From Bdellovibrionales bacterium (GTDB lineage Bacteria; Bdellovibrionota; Bdellovibrionia; Bdellovibrionales; Bdellovibrionaceae), in contig SXSU01000084.1 of assembly GCA_005793345.1 (NCBI GenBank), positions 1 through 64,000 on the forward strand: a stretch of DNA of 64,000 bases, given 5' to 3'. The first letter of the stretch is position 1. The number at the start of each line of letters is the position of its first letter. Made by a program: the position numbers and the translations under genes. Below the pieces are notes generated by a model that had not been told where the DNA came from, ran no database searches, and saw nothing but the letters and a program-made list of their open reading frames with translations. Positions 35,035-44,423 of this stretch are shown piece after piece.

Positions 35035-36789
35035 TTATTTTTCAAATGAGTTATTCTTAGAAACTTGTGAGAAAAACACACCTGAGTTTCGAAGTGTTCG
35101 TTTGTAGTTATTCTTTAAATCAACTGAATATAATCCAAATTGAGGATAGTAACCTGAATTCCATTCAAAATTATCAAGTAAGCTCCAGTAACAAAATCCT
35201 TCTATATTAACACCTTCATCAATTGCTTTATTCATGTTTTGTAAGTGTTCCTTTAAAAATAAAATTCTTTTAGAATCCGTCGAGTCTGCTATTCCACTTT
35301 CAGAAATAATTATTGCAAGTTTTCTATTTCCAAAATTTTGAATTCGATTGTCTAGAGATTTTAATATTTTATAAAACCCTTCAGGATAAATTTCCCAACC
35401 CATTTCAGTAATTTTATCATTGATTTTCGCATCAGGAGTTACAATAAGTGAAATTGGCGCTAAGGGATCAAAATTAATATTTACACGATCACGAGAATAA
35501 TAATTTAATCCAAGAAAATCTTGTGTACCTTTTAAAATTGTGTCTTCATAATTTATAGTTTGAAGAAAGTGAGGAACTGGAATTCCTAAATCTGATAAAT
35601 ATTTTGTATTTAAAGATAATTTTCCAGTTTCAATGGCATCGATAAACATCCAGTTCCAAACATAATCAATAAAAAAAGAAACAGAATCCGCAATTAATCT
35701 TTTGGCGAAAAACATATTATCAAGCGGTTCAAATACTCTTAAATGATGAGCAATACCAACGCGAATGTTATTTTGATTATATTTTTTATGGGAGGCCAAA
35801 AAATGTAATTCGCGATAGGAGAGCGCATGAGCTCTAAGTAAATTCTTAAGTGCAATTGTAAATTTTGAAGATTCTTTTAGCCCAGGAGGAAGCACTCCTG
35901 CAATATAACCTGCACTCAAGTGAACCATAGGTTCATTGAATGTGTACCAAACGGGGATATAAATATTTTGTTTTGCAAATTCCTTATATATTTTTTTAGT
36001 AAATTTTCGAAAATATTGTGGTGATTTATAACTTTCCCATCCACCTTCTTGTCGTAACCATTGCGGCATCGTAAAATGAAATAGAGTTACGTGTGGTTCA
36101 ATGCCAGAATCTTTCAATAATTTTACCTCATTAATGTAGTGTTGAATAGCAGATTCATCATAAACACCTTTTTGTGGTTCAACTTTTGCCCACTCAATTG
36201 AAAATCGATACCATTGAACATTTAAAGATTTTATTAGTTTTACATCTTCTTTAAGTCTATTCCAATGATCAACGGCTGCTCCAGAGTATTCACATATATA
36301 AAAAGATTCTTCATCTCCACCAACTTCATGTTTATTTTTCATATTATTTTGTGAGGTATTTACACTTCCTGAACTCTCCTGTCCAAATTCTATAAAATTG
36401 CTAACTAAACTATTGTCTTTTTTCTTTTTCTCAACAGGAAAAAGAATTGTATTTTTACGAAGGGGATCAGGATCACTATTTTTTTTAATTATGGAGCAAT
36501 TAATTGGTTCCGATGCAAAAGCTCCAGAACTATTTTTTAATATTTCATTAGCAAGTGGGTTTTCAACAATATTTTTAGAAATAACTCTGTGGGGCTTGCT
36601 AATCTCCCAGTGATAGTGATCACTATTTATATTATTTCCTTCGATTTGATGGGCAGCCGTTGCAACACACCATTTAAAATTATTAGGAAAGTTTATAGTT
36701 TCACTTTTAGAAACAGTAGAAAATAAAAAAATTATTATAAGATTATAAAGAAAAACAAATTTTAAAATTATTTTAGATCTAAAATTCAT
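35035..36789 (-). CDS. Secreted GH1 beta-glycosidase with an N-terminal insertion
   Basis: 584 residues from the ATG at 36789, which has GGGAG 10 nt upstream; an in-frame TTG at 36813 is less likely. Signal peptide (LKFVFLYNLIIIFLFST). GH1 motifs in order: FKWCVATAAHQIEG, WYRFSIEWAKVEP, FHFTMPQWL, WYTFNEPMVHLSAGY with the acid/base Glu, LNYYSRDRV, IIISESGIADSTDS with the nucleophile, and YWSLLDNFEWNSGY. An insertion of about 90 residues, rich in Ser, Asn and Lys, lies between HWEISKPHRV and the DHWNRLKEDV helix, a loop that is short in typical members. Export is unusual, since many GH1 enzymes are cytoplasmic. First gene of the GH1-GH79 pair. Confidence 0.93.
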   Translation of the reverse strand: MNFRSKIILKFVFLYNLIIIFLFSTVSKSETINFPNNFKWCVATAAHQIEGNNINSDHYHWEISKPHRVISKNIVENPLANEILKNSSGAFASEPINCSIIKKNSDPDPLRKNTILFPVEKKKKDNSLVSNFIEFGQESSGSVNTSQNNMKNKHEVGGDEESFYICEYSGAAVDHWNRLKEDVKLIKSLNVQWYRFSIEWAKVEPQKGVYDESAIQHYINEVKLLKDSGIEPHVTLFHFTMPQWLRQEGGWESYKSPQYFRKFTKKIYKEFAKQNIYIPVWYTFNEPMVHLSAGYIAGVLPPGLKESSKFTIALKNLLRAHALSYRELHFLASHKKYNQNNIRVGIAHHLRVFEPLDNMFFAKRLIADSVSFFIDYVWNWMFIDAIETGKLSLNTKYLSDLGIPVPHFLQTINYEDTILKGTQDFLGLNYYSRDRVNINFDPLAPISLIVTPDAKINDKITEMGWEIYPEGFYKILKSLDNRIQNFGNRKLAIIISESGIADSTDSKRILFLKEHLQNMNKAIDEGVNIEGFCYWSLLDNFEWNSGYYPQFGLYSVDLKNNYKRTLRNSGVFFSQVSKNNSFEK

Positions 36790-37069
36790 GATATATCTGC
36801 TCCCAATAGTCAAAAAGAATCAATTTTCTGCAATGAGAGTAATATACTATATAATGAGTCAACTTTTTCATTAACGAGATATATTTAAACAATCTTAACT
36901 TAAAATTAACATCAAAATGTAATTTTGTGAAGGTGTAAAATAGATGGCCATAATTATTAAATCATTTTAAAATTAAGATTCTATTAATATAATTAACAAT
37001 ACTTTAATAAATCTTTAGTTTATCTCATTTTTAATATGTGCTTTCATAGTTTCAAATTTTGGAGGCCAA

Positions 37070-38377
37070 ATGAATTTACTACTGAGTTCTTTTTCTTTAT
37101 CAATTTTAATTTTCTTTATAAGTATTTTTTCAACGAAAGAAGCTTTAGCACTTCCATTAATGAATGAATTTGCAATTTTGCAAGGGGCAACTTCTCAAAC
37201 AGAAACTCAAATAGCAGTGTTGAGATACCGTGAATCATCTCTCAATTATTTTTACTCATCTGAGAATAATAAAAAAGTTAAAATTAACACTGTGATAACA
37301 AAAAGTCGTGTATTTTCAAATTGGGTAATAGATCACTTATATATCAAAAAATTAAGTTCAAATTCAAATTATTCATTATTTATAGAAACTGTTTCAGGAA
37401 TAAGATTAGATACTCGAGAATTTTCAACACTTAATTTAAATAAACAAAGCATGAAGATTGCAATTGCTTCATGTATGTCTGATGCATTTCTTCTTCATCA
37501 AAAAAGAATTTGGACTAACTTAGTAAATGAAAAACCTGATCTTATTTTCTTTGTAGGTGATAATGTTTATGCAAGTATTCAGGATCCAGTGACCCCAGAT
37601 CAAATATGGAATCGATATGTTCAAACACGATCTTTACTTGAAATCTTTTATTCAAAAAAATTAATCCCTATTTTTGCAACATGGGATGATCATGATTTTG
37701 GTCAAAACGATGGAGATAAAACATATAAATATGTAAAAGATGCCAAGGTTATATTTGAAGATTTTTTTCCTCGAGATGTTATACCGGGTTTACTTGAGAA
37801 AGGAGAAGGAGTTGGGCAACTTTTAACATTAAATAACCAAAATTTTATTTTTATGGATGATAGAACTTTTCGTGACAAACCTCAGGGAAAATCCATGTGG
37901 GGAATGAATCAAGAAGAATGGCTCAAAAATGTATTACTTAAATCTAATAATAAAGAAAAAAATATTTTTAAAAATTGGATTATTAATGGATCTCAAATAT
38001 TTGGTAAATATGGTCCAAGTGAATCTTTAGAAAAAGATTTTCCTCAACATTTTAATCGATTGAATCTATTATTAAAATCTATTTATACTCCTACATTATT
38101 TATAAGTGGTGATATTCATGCTAGTGAACTAATTTATATTTCAAATGATTTTTTTAATCAAAAAACAATTGAGATAACTTCAAGTTCGATGCATTCAATT
38201 CATCATCCAAAAGGTTCATTATTAAGTAACCCTCGCCGTCTAGCAGGTTATGATGGTGATAATTTTGTACTTATTGAATTTGATCCTCAACTTAACAATT
38301 CGCCATTACAAATAAAAAGTATTAATTCATTTAATGAAGTAACTTTTACTTCTTTATTTACAATTGAGCTACTATGA
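37070..38377 (+). CDS. Secreted PhoD-like metallophosphatase
   Basis: 435 residues with signal peptide (LLLSSFSLSILIFFISIFS, cut near ALA). GGAGG lies 5 nt before the ATG. PhoD-like core motifs: IASCMS, DLIFFVGDNVYA, PIFATWDDHDFGQNDGD, FIFMDDRTFRD, NWIINGSQIFG and the late metal motif FISGDIHASELIY. An N-terminal strand-rich region (about 30-120) corresponds to the PhoD N-domain. Expected to be a periplasmic or extracellular phosphodiesterase/phosphomonoesterase using Fe/Ca. It is divergent from the GH1-GH79 operon, giving a block of three secreted hydrolases. A hairpin repeat follows its stop. Confidence 0.9.
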   Translation: MNLLLSSFSLSILIFFISIFSTKEALALPLMNEFAILQGATSQTETQIAVLRYRESSLNYFYSSENNKKVKINTVITKSRVFSNWVIDHLYIKKLSSNSNYSLFIETVSGIRLDTREFSTLNLNKQSMKIAIASCMSDAFLLHQKRIWTNLVNEKPDLIFFVGDNVYASIQDPVTPDQIWNRYVQTRSLLEIFYSKKLIPIFATWDDHDFGQNDGDKTYKYVKDAKVIFEDFFPRDVIPGLLEKGEGVGQLLTLNNQNFIFMDDRTFRDKPQGKSMWGMNQEEWLKNVLLKSNNKEKNIFKNWIINGSQIFGKYGPSESLEKDFPQHFNRLNLLLKSIYTPTLFISGDIHASELIYISNDFFNQKTIEITSSSMHSIHHPKGSLLSNPRRLAGYDGDNFVLIEFDPQLNNSPLQIKSINSFNEVTFTSLFTIELL

Positions 38378-38400
38378 AAAATTAAATGAAAATTTGGGAT

Positions 38401-38510
38401 TTCATAATATGGGGTGATTGAAAATCGAACCTAATAAACAATAAAATAATAGCTCACGAATATGTCAGATTTAATCGCGAAGAGATTAGACTAAATCATG
38501 AGCTGCTAAA
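38401..38510 (-). repeat. Composite hairpin repeat, reverse copy with tail
   Basis: Tail module (ATAATATGGGGTGATTGAAA) then a main stem with apex ATCGC-GAA-GAGAT, one apical pair broken. It lies between the phosphatase and GNAT genes. Confidence 0.8.
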
Positions 38511-38553
38511 TCAATTTTTGTGATATAAGTGCAGTTTTTAAAAGGAGTATTTC

Positions 38554-39150
38554 ATGATAAATCCAATAAAAAAATATAAAACAGAAAATAAGCGTGATAT
38601 TTTAAATTTTATTACAATGAGATTTGCGACACATAAAGATGATTTACTTTTAGGAAACTTTTTAATTCAAGTTTTTGACGAAAAACAAAAAGAAAAAATA
38701 CCTTCTTACTCAGATAGCGATGAGAGATTGCGAGATTTATTAAATGTCAGTGAACGAAGAAGAGAAGGAGTCGTATTAATATATGAATTGGGGCATGAAA
38801 TTGTAGCAACCTTTTCATTGATTCACCCTCAATCATCGATAAATGATTCGTGGTTACCGAATAGTGCAATGCTAAGATGTGTGGCGGTAGGTAAAGATTT
38901 TCAAGGGATTCAAATTACAAAATATATTCTTGAAGAAGTAGAAAATCTAAGTCTGCAATATAATGCAGATTATACTTGTCTCCATGTCTTTGAAATGGCA
39001 CCACAAGTTGGTAATGTTTATGAACGAAATGGATTTATTCGAGATAAAAGAGGTGATACAATTTCAAATGGAAAAAGCATATTAGGTTTTTCTCGAGAAG
39101 TCCCAAAAGAATCTAATTTAATGCCGATTTACCAGGCTAATTTACAATAG
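38554..39150 (+). CDS. GNAT-family N-acetyltransferase
   Basis: 198 residues, cytoplasmic. AAAGGAG lies 8 nt before the ATG. The GNAT core is visible as a beta-strand pair around VVLIYELGHEIVATFSLI. The acetyl-CoA region LRCVAVGKDFQGIQITKYIL follows, which lacks the classical Q/RxxGxG/A but is similar. The C-terminal YERNGFIRDKRGD (Tyr near the thiol) completes it. The substrate is unknown. It is followed 23 bp later by an EamA transporter gene on the same strand, so they are probably co-transcribed. Confidence 0.8.
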   Translation: MINPIKKYKTENKRDILNFITMRFATHKDDLLLGNFLIQVFDEKQKEKIPSYSDSDERLRDLLNVSERRREGVVLIYELGHEIVATFSLIHPQSSINDSWLPNSAMLRCVAVGKDFQGIQITKYILEEVENLSLQYNADYTCLHVFEMAPQVGNVYERNGFIRDKRGDTISNGKSILGFSREVPKESNLMPIYQANLQ

Positions 39151-39173
39151 AATTGATATGAGATAATTTTAAT

Positions 39174-40121
39174 ATGGGTATTATACTTACTATAGCTTCT
39201 TCAATCACATTAATGTTTGCTGGCCTTTGTTATAGTTACGTATTTAAAAAAGAGGCAACCATTAGTCCAAATTTTGTAGCTTTTTTCAGAATTATATTAA
39301 GTTTTATTCCACCTTTGATTTTATTTTTCAAAACTAAATCATTTTCTACTTTGTTTGGAATCGAAAGACGATTTTTATTTTTATGGGGAATCTCAGGTTC
39401 TATAACTGTGACAACATATTTTATTTCAAGCAAAGCTATTGGAATTGGAATGACTCAATTTTTGTCTTCAATCCAATCAGTAATAATAATAATAGGAAGT
39501 CCTTTTGTTTTAAATATTAAGTTCAAATGGTCTAGTTTAATTGGAGTGATTTTTAGTGTTGTAGGATTGCTTGTTATATTATTACCTGAAATGATAGATA
39601 ATTTAAACTTTGCAACAACGGTTGGTAAAATTAGTAAAAATTCTATTGATTTTAATTTAATTTTAATCGGATTAGTTTCTGGTATATTTTCTGGAGTTGC
39701 CTATTTATTTATGGCAAAAGCAAGAATCTCTAACCGCTTTGAAGTGATTACTTTATATTGGGCAATTCCAAGTTTTTTTGCACAGCTAATTTTTTTTGGA
39801 GGAACTAAAATATTTTCACAAATCAAAATTTATGATTATTCTACTAATATTTGGTTTTTAATTTTTTTAGGAGGTATATTGACTCTTCTATCTCAGATAT
39901 TTTTAAGTGAAGCTTATAGATATGGTAAAGTAATTTTCGCAACATTTTTTTATTTTATTGGATCATTAATAAATGTTACTTTTGAAATTTATCAAGGCCA
40001 AATAATATTAACCCATGCTTTAAAATTTGGGATATTATTAATATTATTTGGCTCCGTTTTTATTCCTCTTTTTTTTCATTTTTATAATCAAAAATTCAGA
40101 TTTCATACTAAAGTTGTCTGA
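39174..40121 (+). CDS. EamA/DMT-family transporter
   Basis: 315 residues with ten hydrophobic segments in two halves, as expected for two EamA repeats. The repeats end near LIGVIFSVVGLLVILLPE and KFGILLILFGSVFIPLFFHF. FFRIILSFIPPL and TYFISSKAIGIGMTQFL are typical first-repeat segments. Inner membrane. The substrate of these exporters/permeases cannot be read from sequence. It converges on the OmpA-like gene with about 50 bp between stops. Confidence 0.85.
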   Translation: MGIILTIASSITLMFAGLCYSYVFKKEATISPNFVAFFRIILSFIPPLILFFKTKSFSTLFGIERRFLFLWGISGSITVTTYFISSKAIGIGMTQFLSSIQSVIIIIGSPFVLNIKFKWSSLIGVIFSVVGLLVILLPEMIDNLNFATTVGKISKNSIDFNLILIGLVSGIFSGVAYLFMAKARISNRFEVITLYWAIPSFFAQLIFFGGTKIFSQIKIYDYSTNIWFLIFLGGILTLLSQIFLSEAYRYGKVIFATFFYFIGSLINVTFEIYQGQIILTHALKFGILLILFGSVFIPLFFHFYNQKFRFHTKVV

Positions 40122-40170
40122 ATAGATTTATATCGTCCTTTACTATTGAGATACTCATTCTGTTGAAGTA

Positions 40171-41781
40171 TTATTGGACTTCATCTTTAAATAAATTTAT
40201 GACAACCCGGCGATTTCTTTGACGACCTGCTTTTGTTTTATTAGTCGCAATGGGATCTTTTTCTCCTCTGCCATAAATTCTAATTTTCAAAGGATCAATA
40301 CCATGAGTATAGAAATATTTTCGAACGGTTTTTGCTCTTTTCATACTTAAAATGAAATTGAATTCATCTGATCCAATTGAATCTGTGTGTCCAATAATTT
40401 GAACCGCTTTATATTTTTTCTTTTTTAGATTTTTAATTATTTTATCGAGTACAGCAAATGCAGGTTTCGCTAAATTGAATTTTCCAAAATCAAAAAGGAC
40501 ATCTTCTAAGACAAAAGTCTCTTGAGGTTTAACTGGATTTATAAAAGGAGAAACTTTTACTTCACAACCAAAACGATCAACAATTTGTCCAAGTGGTGAG
40601 TCTGGGCATTTGTCATAGGCATCGGGTACGCCATCCTGATCATTATCTTGTTCCATTTCTCCAGTGATATCTACAATTAGGCTTTTATCATTTTGTAAGG
40701 CTTCATACTCTGAAGGCCTAATGGGAGTGATCGGTTCGGAGGGATTATAACTAGATATAGGATCATTAGCATCTTGTGATCCAAATGTTTCTGGAACCTC
40801 AATCGCTTTGGGGGGAGATGTTTTTTTAGTAAAGTCTAAATAAAAATTATATCCAACAAATAATCTATAATCTGCACTTATGCCAGGTTGATTAAGACCA
40901 ATGGTCGCACCAAAAGTAAAAAACTGTCTTTGACCTACTTGAGTTTTTACTGCACCAAGTATTTCCTGAGTTGCAATATCATTTGGTGATTTATAAAATG
41001 AATTCGATCCTCTTGATGAGGCAAGGCTTGAACCATAAAACTCACCGATAAATCTTTTTTTTCCATCATCACTAATAGGAGTGCCGTAAGCCATGGAGTA
41101 AATAATTTGATCACTTACTGGAACAAGTGCAGGATTTGATGGTGTTGATCCAGCTTTACGAAATCGATATCCTCCATTAATACCAAAAGTATTTTTAGCA
41201 ACAGTTGCACGGCTCCATGCAAATTCAAGATCAGTTACAGGAGGTGGGTTGTGTCCAGTTAAAGGATCATTTTGAACATTTGGAATATTATATGATGTGA
41301 GAAGAGAGTAATCACCAGACTCTTTAGAGCTTAAAAAATTCCATTTTCCATAATACTTTGAAGAATTCAGACCTTTTGTTACAGTAATAGTTCGATCCTG
41401 ATTGCTATCTGCTTTTTGCATCAAAACAAACGGAAATGCGACTCCGATTTGAATGTTTGGACTAAGACCATAAGCAAGCCCAGCCTGTAGACCCATCGAT
41501 TGATCTTTATGATTTAATTTTTTTTGATCTTCAATTGGTAGGCTATAAACAAATTGCGAGTTTCTTGCATAATCAAGAAAAAGACTCACACCTAATATTC
41601 CAGGTTTGATGGTCTTACCTGAGTGTACTGTTATGAAGCCGAGTTGATCACCAGTAGGATTAAAACTCTGAGTATCTAATCCAACAACATTTCCATATGT
41701 TAAATTAGAATTAATAATAAGTGTTAGAAAAATGAATTTTGTTATATTTTGGATGCCATTAACTTTAAATTTATTTCTCAC
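40171..41781 (-). CDS. OmpA-family outer-membrane protein with barrel, calcium-type repeat and peptidoglycan-binding domain
   Basis: 536 residues from a GTG start with GAGGAG about 8 nt upstream. Signal peptide near MRNKFKVNGIQNITKFIFLT (cut after TYG). Residues about 30-330 are an outer-membrane barrel with alternating strands (for example MGLQAGLAYGLSPNIQIGVA). A thrombospondin type 3-like Ca repeat (DNDQDGVPDAYDKCPDSP) lies near 377. The OmpA C-terminal domain follows (about 424-536), with the peptidoglycan-binding motif IIGHTDSIGSDEFN, LSMKRAKTV and RQRNRRVVINLF. It would link the outer membrane to the peptidoglycan. A porin function of the barrel is an inference. Confidence 0.92.
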   Translation of the reverse strand: MRNKFKVNGIQNITKFIFLTLIINSNLTYGNVVGLDTQSFNPTGDQLGFITVHSGKTIKPGILGVSLFLDYARNSQFVYSLPIEDQKKLNHKDQSMGLQAGLAYGLSPNIQIGVAFPFVLMQKADSNQDRTITVTKGLNSSKYYGKWNFLSSKESGDYSLLTSYNIPNVQNDPLTGHNPPPVTDLEFAWSRATVAKNTFGINGGYRFRKAGSTPSNPALVPVSDQIIYSMAYGTPISDDGKKRFIGEFYGSSLASSRGSNSFYKSPNDIATQEILGAVKTQVGQRQFFTFGATIGLNQPGISADYRLFVGYNFYLDFTKKTSPPKAIEVPETFGSQDANDPISSYNPSEPITPIRPSEYEALQNDKSLIVDITGEMEQDNDQDGVPDAYDKCPDSPLGQIVDRFGCEVKVSPFINPVKPQETFVLEDVLFDFGKFNLAKPAFAVLDKIIKNLKKKKYKAVQIIGHTDSIGSDEFNFILSMKRAKTVRKYFYTHGIDPLKIRIYGRGEKDPIATNKTKAGRQRNRRVVINLFKDEVQ

Positions 41782-42149
41782 AAAAAATTCTCCTCAAATT
41801 GCAAGGTATAAAAATAGAAGCTGCAAAATATGGACCTAACTTATTTTATGTCTCATAATGATTCATTAGTGCAAAACTTCTTAAATCAATTAATAATCAG
41901 TTAATAAATGCTAATGCATAGTGTGGTTACGTGGTTACAGTAAGAAGACATGAGACATAATCATGAACTGCAATTTTACTATTGAAAGAGAATGGGGGAT
42001 TAACAATCACTCCAATTTATAAAAATATTAATTTAATCTAAATTCAAAAATAATGTTTAAAATTTGTTCAGGTGTATAAATACAGGAGTATAAATATTTT
42101 TTCTAATTATGGAACTGTTAATTTTTTTGATTTTATTTTACTAATTAAA
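41782..42149. other. Intergenic region with a decayed repeat
   Basis: 368 bp between the OmpA-like gene start and the second TPR/winged-helix gene stop. It holds a degenerate hairpin repeat (about 41946-42013) and the OmpA-like promoter. No ORF with a ribosome site and no RNA gene were seen. Confidence 0.5.
41946..42013 (+). repeat. Degenerate half copy of the composite repeat
   Basis: Keeps the right arm GAGACATAATCATGAACTGC and a tail resembling GGGGGATTAACAATCACTCC. The left arm is lost. Confidence 0.5.
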
Positions 42150-43688
42150 TTAAGGTAGATTCACAGAGTAGACAAATTCTCCTTTTTGCTTTTTTTCTTT
42201 AAATTTAATTAAGTTTTTTTCAATCCACATTGAAATTATTTTGCTTCGTATTGTTCTTGATTTAATTTTGTAAAAATGATCAATTTCTGAGGAGCAAAAT
42301 TCTTTTTTAGTTTCTAGAAATAAAGGATGTTTTGTAACTACATCAACAGAAATATTCTTATTATTTTTAATTGTAAGAATATTATTTTTAAGAAGTAACT
42401 TAAACTTTCCAAGTTTTCGAATTCTAAAAATTAATGACTTTAATCTTTTTTCAATTTCAAAGTAAGAGTAAAATTCATTTGGCCATAGTAATTCACTGGC
42501 CCTAGAAAGCGGTAATCCAATTTCACCAGCAAGTATTATCCAACCTATTAATTCTAACTCTTTAGTTAAAAACCAACATTGTTTTTCTTGGTTGTGATCA
42601 TAGTATTCTTGTGAATGAATAAAAATTGTGTATTTAGGTTTAGGGACCTTAAATAATGATTTGTGATAATAATCTAAATCTAAACTTCTTATTTTAGCTT
42701 GATCTTCGATTTTAGTGTGAATATTATTTTGAGTTTCATCAATATTAGATTTAATTAATAAATTAGTATATTCAATCAAACCAGGGTAATTTAAAAGTTT
42801 TAATAACTGATAGAAATCATTATTACAAACTGATTTTATTCGTAAGTAATCAAGTTTTACTTCAGGGCGCACAGTAAGTTTAAACAAAATCTTTTCGGCT
42901 ATTGCAAATGTAGATTTTGATTTTTTAAATTGATTGAGTTTATGATAAACATATCCAAGCCATTTATAATGGAAAAATGAATCCAATGATATTTCATTCG
43001 ATATTATATATTCTTTTGCTTTTAGAATTTCTTCTAACGCCTCATTAAATTTATTTTCATGACAATAAAGCTCAGCACGAGCTTGGTGACAGATTCCAAT
43101 TAGCAATTTAGAATTTTGTGGATCTAAAATTGCAACCTTTAATTCTTCGAATACATGATTAAAAGTCTTATGTGCATCGTTAAATTTGCCTAAATATGTT
43201 TTTAAGTCACCAATAGTTATTTTAATTAAAATATTTTGGTTAACTGACAGTTGATTTGATTTTATTTTATATTCATCGAGAATAGCTTCATAATTAGAAA
43301 GAGCAGATTTATATTGGCCATTTGCAAAAAGTATATCTGAAATAATTTTTTTTTCATCAAGCGAATTTTCTTTAAAAAGTGAAGTCAAGTGAAGAGCATA
43401 ATTTTTATATCCCAGTAACGATAAAAACCTTGCACTCCAAAAAACACGAATTCCTCTAATGTCTCTCGTTGAATAAATATTAGTATCACTAATATTTTTA
43501 AAATCACAAAAAGTTAAACCTTGTTTAAATAAAGAAAGCCTTCTATATCCCTCACAGACATGTTTAAATAATGTACTGTCGATCCAAATTTTTGCTTTAT
43601 TTCTTTTGATTAAATTTAAAAAAGAATATTTATTTCTTTTTTGTATAGATTCTTCTAATTTATTTAATAATGAAGTATTGACTCTCAT
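42150..43688 (-). CDS. TPR protein with C-terminal winged-helix domains, putative regulator (paralogue 2)
   Basis: 512 residues, no signal peptide. Same design as the 8917 gene: helical TPR-like repeats to about residue 300 (GQYKSALSNYEAIL, GKFNDAHKTFNHVFEEL). A SARP/OmpR-like winged region follows, around LPLSRASELLWPNE and EIEKRLKSLIFRIRKLGKF. The terminal helix-turn-helix-like segment is HFYKIKSRTIRSKIISMWIE. Sequence identity to the paralogue is low but the alignment runs throughout. Divergent from a small secreted protein plus DUF4105 pair, which is the nearest candidate for control. The regulator role is inferred from the C-terminal domains. Confidence 0.7.
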   Translation of the reverse strand: MRVNTSLLNKLEESIQKRNKYSFLNLIKRNKAKIWIDSTLFKHVCEGYRRLSLFKQGLTFCDFKNISDTNIYSTRDIRGIRVFWSARFLSLLGYKNYALHLTSLFKENSLDEKKIISDILFANGQYKSALSNYEAILDEYKIKSNQLSVNQNILIKITIGDLKTYLGKFNDAHKTFNHVFEELKVAILDPQNSKLLIGICHQARAELYCHENKFNEALEEILKAKEYIISNEISLDSFFHYKWLGYVYHKLNQFKKSKSTFAIAEKILFKLTVRPEVKLDYLRIKSVCNNDFYQLLKLLNYPGLIEYTNLLIKSNIDETQNNIHTKIEDQAKIRSLDLDYYHKSLFKVPKPKYTIFIHSQEYYDHNQEKQCWFLTKELELIGWIILAGEIGLPLSRASELLWPNEFYSYFEIEKRLKSLIFRIRKLGKFKLLLKNNILTIKNNKNISVDVVTKHPLFLETKKEFCSSEIDHFYKIKSRTIRSKIISMWIEKNLIKFKEKKQKGEFVYSVNLP

Positions 43689-44000
43689 TTTTATAGTTTC
43701 AATCTCATAGGATTATTTGTCAAATTCTGAATAAACTTAATATTAAATCGAATTTGCCTTCAAAAAAAATATTACAATCCTAATAACAAAAAATGGCAAT
43801 TGTGTTTTTTACTCAATTAAGCAAGTAATATTATATAAATAGATTGATTAGTTAAAAACTAAAAGTTTAGATTTATTTTTATTTTCCATTAAAATCAATT
43901 AGAAATATGCGTCCATAATTTCTAACCTATATTATTCGCTCTTTGCATTTATTATATATCCACAAGAACTGAAAACCAATAACCATTTCCTGGAGGAAAT
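43689..44000. other. Intergenic region upstream of small secreted protein
   Basis: 312 bp, very AT-rich, between divergent genes. No repeat copy or RNA gene was seen; it ends in a strong CCTGGAGGAAAT ribosome site for the 44001 gene. Confidence 0.5.
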
Positions 44001-44357
44001 ATGAAAAATAAATCTTTATTTTCCGCAATTATATTAACTTTAGTTGCTCAACAAACTTTTGCTGTTGGATTAGCTCTTCGAGAAGTATCAGCAGTTACAC
44101 TTTTACCAACTGTTTCAGTAGTAGGAAGTTCTGCAAGTTCTAAATTATCAACTTTAGTTAATGAAACCAATGCTCAATTAGCTAAAAGTGATGCAGTTGA
44201 ATATAAAATGGCACAAGCAGAGGGATTAAATCCACGGGTTGAAGATTATGCAAAGTTATCTTCAGTCATGAGAGATGCAAGCTATAAAGCTCAAGAACAG
44301 AATGTAGAGCTAAATCAAGATGAAGTTATTGATTATATTGCATCAATAGAAAATTAA
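44001..44357 (+). CDS. Small secreted protein of unknown function
   Basis: 118 residues with signal peptide MKNKSLFSAIILTLVAQQTF (cut after AVG or TFA). GGAGG lies 5 nt before the ATG, the best ribosome site in this stretch, suggesting good expression. The mature part has a hydrophobic Val/Ser-rich strand (TLLPTVSVVGSSASS), then acidic helices that end DEVIDYIASIEN. No known family. It lies 66 bp upstream of the DUF4105 gene and may be its partner. Confidence 0.8.
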   Translation: MKNKSLFSAIILTLVAQQTFAVGLALREVSAVTLLPTVSVVGSSASSKLSTLVNETNAQLAKSDAVEYKMAQAEGLNPRVEDYAKLSSVMRDASYKAQEQNVELNQDEVIDYIASIEN

Positions 44358-44423
44358 TCAAAAAAATTGGGGTGAAATTAAAATCACTCTAAACAAACTG
44401 TAAAATTAATATTGGAGAATAAA

